Source: Deltaproteobacteria bacterium (GTDB taxonomy: Bacteria; Desulfobacterota; DSM-4660; Desulfatiglandales; Desulfatiglandaceae). Taken from it: a stretch of DNA of 8,117 nt. Positions 6,208 through 8,117 of this stretch are shown here, in pieces (within the stretch, counting starts at the first letter, position 1; every line of letters begins with the position of its first letter). The stretch is taken from contig JAGHDR010000056.1 in assembly GCA_021159825.1 (NCBI GenBank), positions 1-8,117 of the forward strand, written 5' to 3'. A program made the position numbers and the translations under genes. The notes beneath the pieces were generated by a model, which saw nothing but the letters and a program-made list of their open reading frames with translations, was not told where the DNA came from and did no database searches.

Positions 6208-6585
6208 ATGGCAGAAGAGACTAAAGAACAAACCAAACCCACAGCGCCGGAATTCGAGAAACCTCTGACCAAGATGACGGTGGTGGAATTAAAAGAGGTG
6301 GCCAAGGAAATTCCCGGTGCCGTCGGGGTAACCGCCATGGAAAAAGCGGATTTGCTTTCCCTCATCAAAGAATATTACGGCCTTGAAGATGATGCTGTTG
6401 AAAAAAAGAAAAAAGTCAAGAAAGTCAAAGCCAAGGCAAGCGTCAAGGAGTTGAAGGTTAAAAGTATCGAGTTGAGGTGCAAGAAAACAGAAGTCCGTAA
6501 AGCAGGCGACCCCAAGCAGATCAACATCCTTCGTAGGCGGCTCAATCGCCTGAAAAAGCAGACCCGAAAGGTCGCCACGGGCTGA
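6208..6585 (+). CDS. Small basic protein with Rho_N-like (SAP-like) N-terminal domain
   Basis: A 125-residue protein of unknown function. Residues 1-19 are acidic/polar. Residues 20-58 (LTKMTVVELKEVAKEI, then TAMEKADLLSLIKEYYG) fit the helix-extended-loop-helix of the Rho N-terminal domain. Residues 66-76 are almost all lysine and valine, and residues 78-121 form a strongly basic helix ending in NILRRRLNRLKKQTRKVA. The composition suggests nucleic acid or ribosome binding, not catalysis. Similar small Rho_N proteins are common in deltaproteobacterial groups. The start is well supported by AGGAGA (6193-6198) 9 nt before the ATG. It lies 96 nt after the slipin and ends just before a strong terminator, so it may have its own promoter or be the last gene of that operon; I saw no convincing promoter in the gap. 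Confidence 0.82.
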   Translation: MAEETKEQTKPTAPEFEKPLTKMTVVELKEVAKEIPGAVGVTAMEKADLLSLIKEYYGLEDDAVEKKKKVKKVKAKASVKELKVKSIELRCKKTEVRKAGDPKQINILRRRLNRLKKQTRKVATG

Positions 6586-6601
6586 TATTCACCGGTATTG
6601 A

Positions 6602-6640
6602 GCGGACGACGGGGTTTTTTGAGCCCTCGTCTGCTTTTTT
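6602..6640 (+). terminator. Rho-independent terminator after the Rho_N-like gene
   Basis: GCGGACGA (6602-6609) plus GGG (6611-6613) pair with CCC (6624-6626) plus TCGTCTGC (6627-6634). This gives an 11-bp stem with one G-T pair and a single bulged C (6610) around a 10-nt loop, followed by six T residues (6635-6640). It starts 16 nt after the stop codon at 6583-6585. It should end the transcript of the upstream genes. Confidence 0.9.
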
Positions 6641-6641
6641 C

Positions 6642-6671
6642 TGAGGCCCGCTTTTTTGAGGCCCGCTTTTC
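6642..6671. repeat. 15-bp tandem duplication between terminator and ispD
   Basis: TGAGGCCCGCTTTTT (6642-6656) is followed immediately by a second copy, TGAGGCCCGCTTTTC (6657-6671), differing at the last base. A partial third copy (TGAGG) begins at 6673 and supplies part of the ispD ribosome binding site. The unit resembles a shortened form of the terminator's own 3' arm (TGAGCCC...GCTTTTTT), so it may have arisen by slippage from it. Confidence 0.75.
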
Positions 6672-6673
6672 TT

Positions 6674-6679
6674 GAGGTG
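6674..6679 (+). promoter_or_regulatory. Shine-Dalgarno that fixes the ispD start
   Basis: GAGGTG (6674-6679) is fully complementary to the 16S anti-Shine-Dalgarno core and lies 6 nt before the TTG at 6686. This favours TTG 6686 over an upstream in-frame TTG at 6656, which would start inside the tandem repeat with no ribosome binding site. Confidence 0.7.
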
Positions 6680-6685
6680 GCTCCT

Positions 6686-7387
6686 TTGCCTAAAACCGTG
6701 GCAATTGTACCCGCTGCCGGCGCCGGGGTTCGGATGGGCGGCGATCGCGCCAAACAATACCTTCATCTGGAGGACCGGCCCATCTTGGCGGTAACCCTGG
6801 AAGCCCTTCAGAAGTGTACCGTTCTCGATGCCATTGTGCTGGTCGTACCACCAAAAGACGTGCGGTACTGCCAAAAAGAGATCGTTGAAAAATTCTCTAT
6901 TTTCAAGGTCAAAAAAGTGGTTCCGGGGGGTGAACGGAGGCAGGACTCGGTCCGAATGGGGCTTGAAGCCTTAAACGGCCGTTATGATCTGGTTTTGATT
7001 CACGACGGGGTCCGGCCCATGGTCGAACCGGACCTGGTGGAAGCGGTCATTCAGACCGCTTTACGGCACCGTGCCGCGATTGCCGCTCTTCCCGCCAAGG
7101 AAACCGTCAAAGCGGTAAACAACCGTCACCAGGTGACCGCCACCTATGATCGGGCGAGGGTCTGGATGGTTCAAACACCTCAGGCCTTTTACTATGAAGA
7201 CATCCTGAAGGCCCACCGGGAAGCCCTGGCAAAAGGGCTCAACGAGGCCACTGACGATGCCTTTCTGGTAGAAAAAATGGGCATACCGGTCAGTGTGGTG
7301 CCGGGCTCGGAAAGAAACATCAAAGTCACCACACCCCATGACCTGGCGCTGGCACAATTTCTATTGCGACTGGAGCATTCCGGCTAA
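6686..7387 (+). CDS. ispD: 2-C-methyl-D-erythritol 4-phosphate cytidylyltransferase
   Basis: IspD couples MEP with CTP to make CDP-methylerythritol, the third step of the non-mevalonate isoprenoid pathway, in the cytoplasm. From the TTG at 6686 the protein has 233 residues, typical for the family. It shows the CTP-binding loop VPAAGAGVRMGGDRAKQYL (8-26; the usual PKQ is AKQ), VLIHDGVRPMVE (103-114), KETVKAV (135-141), VWMVQTPQAF (156-165), EATDDAFLVE (184-193) and TTPHDLALA (215-223). The upstream in-frame TTG at 6656 would add ten residues encoded by the tandem repeat and lacks a ribosome binding site. The more common partner, ispF, is absent; hemC follows after 6 nt. The gene lies behind a strong terminator, so it needs its own promoter or readthrough; I could not identify a promoter. 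Confidence 0.94.
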   Translation: MPKTVAIVPAAGAGVRMGGDRAKQYLHLEDRPILAVTLEALQKCTVLDAIVLVVPPKDVRYCQKEIVEKFSIFKVKKVVPGGERRQDSVRMGLEALNGRYDLVLIHDGVRPMVEPDLVEAVIQTALRHRAAIAALPAKETVKAVNNRHQVTATYDRARVWMVQTPQAFYYEDILKAHREALAKGLNEATDDAFLVEKMGIPVSVVPGSERNIKVTTPHDLALAQFLLRLEHSG

Positions 7388-7393
7388 AAAACC

Positions 7394-8117
7394 ATGGACA
7401 TCAGAATCGGTACCCGGGGCAGCAAATTGGCCCTCAGACAGAGCGAGTGGATCAAGAAACAACTGGAAATGCGTCACTCCGGTATCCGCGTCGATCTGAT
7501 AAAAATCAAAACGACCGGGGACAAAATCCTTGACACCCCATTGAGCAAAATCGGTGGCAAAGGACTTTTTGTCAAAGAAATCGAAGAGGCACTCCTTGAA
7601 AGCCGGGTCGATGTGGCGGTTCACAGTATGAAGGATGTGCCCGCGCAATTGCCAAAGGACCTGATGCTTTCCACTTTTCCCCCACGGGAAGATCCGTCGG
7701 ACGCCCTCATTGCCGAAGGAGAGTGCCGTCTGAATCAATTGCCGAAAGGCACCAAGGTGGGAACCAGCAGTCTGAGGCGAGGCGCACAGCTGCTTCATTT
7801 CCGACCGGACCTGAAACTGGTTCCGCTCCGGGGAAATGTGGATACGCGGCTTAACAAACTGAAATCAGGGGACCTCCAAGCCATTATCCTGGCAACGGCC
7901 GGTCTCAACCGTCTGGGGCTTTCCAACGTGATCACCCAGACCATCCCCTTTCACCAGTTGCTGCCGGCCGTGGGTCAGGGGGCGTTGGGGCTTGAAGTGA
8001 GACGTGGGGATCGCGAAACCATTGACCTGCTCGATTTTTTGAACCATGAGGATACCCAAACCGCGGTGGCCGCTGAAAGGGCTTTTCTGAAAACCCTCGA
8101 AGGGGGTTGTCAGGTAC
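7394..8117 (+). CDS. hemC: Porphobilinogen deaminase (hydroxymethylbilane synthase), 3' truncated by window end
   Basis: HemC joins four porphobilinogen units into hydroxymethylbilane, the step common to heme, siroheme and corrinoid synthesis. The visible 241 residues are about three quarters of the usual 310 or so. Motifs are MDIRIGTRGSKLALRQSE (1-18), KIGGKGLFVKEIEEAL (52-67), HSMKDVP (77-83) with catalytic Asp81, GTSSLRRGAQL (123-133) with the substrate-binding Arg128-Arg129, LRGNVDTRL (145-153), LPAVGQGALGLE (190-201) and LEGGCQV (235-241). Cys239 is the attachment site for the dipyrromethane cofactor. The reading frame is open to the last base. It starts 6 nt after the ispD stop with only a distant GGAG (7372-7375), so translation is probably coupled to ispD. 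A sulfate reducer would need this pathway for siroheme in sulfite reductase (inference). Confidence 0.96.
   Translation, partial: MDIRIGTRGSKLALRQSEWIKKQLEMRHSGIRVDLIKIKTTGDKILDTPLSKIGGKGLFVKEIEEALLESRVDVAVHSMKDVPAQLPKDLMLSTFPPREDPSDALIAEGECRLNQLPKGTKVGTSSLRRGAQLLHFRPDLKLVPLRGNVDTRLNKLKSGDLQAIILATAGLNRLGLSNVITQTIPFHQLLPAVGQGALGLEVRRGDRETIDLLDFLNHEDTQTAVAAERAFLKTLEGGCQV

Noticed and set aside
6656..6685. Upstream in-frame TTG as the ispD start
   Set aside because: It would add ten residues encoded by the tandem repeat, has no Shine-Dalgarno, and is not expected from family length; TTG 6686 has a GAGGTG at proper spacing.
6542..6874. Minus-strand open frame across the terminator and ispD start
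   Set aside because: It translates the tandem repeat and terminator into low-complexity sequence and opposes two well-supported genes.

Overview
The window looks like a chromosomal housekeeping segment of a Gram-negative, probably strictly anaerobic bacterium. The gene set, the protein style and the pairing of a small Rho_N-like protein with nfeD/slipin resemble Desulfobacterota (Desulfobacteraceae-like sulfate reducers). This placement rests on remembered family resemblance, not on a search. I found no phage, insertion sequence, CRISPR array, tRNA or rRNA.

Layout. (1) Positions 67-1002, minus strand: a short D-3-phosphoglycerate dehydrogenase (serine biosynthesis) of the lysine-catalysis type. 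(2) Positions 1003-1327: a gene-free stretch with two sizeable hairpins and, at its right edge, a textbook promoter whose 17-bp spacer is a perfect palindrome. (3) Positions 1328-1889, plus strand: a two-gene type II toxin-antitoxin operon, with a RelE/ParE-like toxin followed by an antitoxin that joins a RelB/Phd-like N-terminus to an XRE helix-turn-helix. (4) Positions 2029-6111, plus strand: a tight operon of coaBC (coenzyme A synthesis), a family 4 Fe-S uracil-DNA glycosylase, nfeD (membrane serine protease) and a slipin (SPFH protein). The first three genes are linked by stop/start overlaps. (5) Positions 6208-6585: a small basic protein with a Rho_N-like N-terminal domain, closed by a strong intrinsic terminator. 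(6) Positions 6686-8117: ispD (MEP isoprenoid pathway), then hemC (tetrapyrrole synthesis), which runs off the window end.

How the genes work together. NfeD and the slipin are a known membrane protease/scaffold pair. The toxin and antitoxin form an autoregulated module. IspD and HemC belong to different pathways but are spaced as one transcription unit, as are coaBC and udg. Nothing here is a clear undescribed multi-gene system. The points most worth checking are the TA promoter (operator inside the spacer, predicted leaderless toxin mRNA), the Lys-type PGDH, the hairpin-rich region upstream of both serA and the TA, the unstudied Rho_N protein, and a 15-bp tandem repeat between the terminator and ispD.
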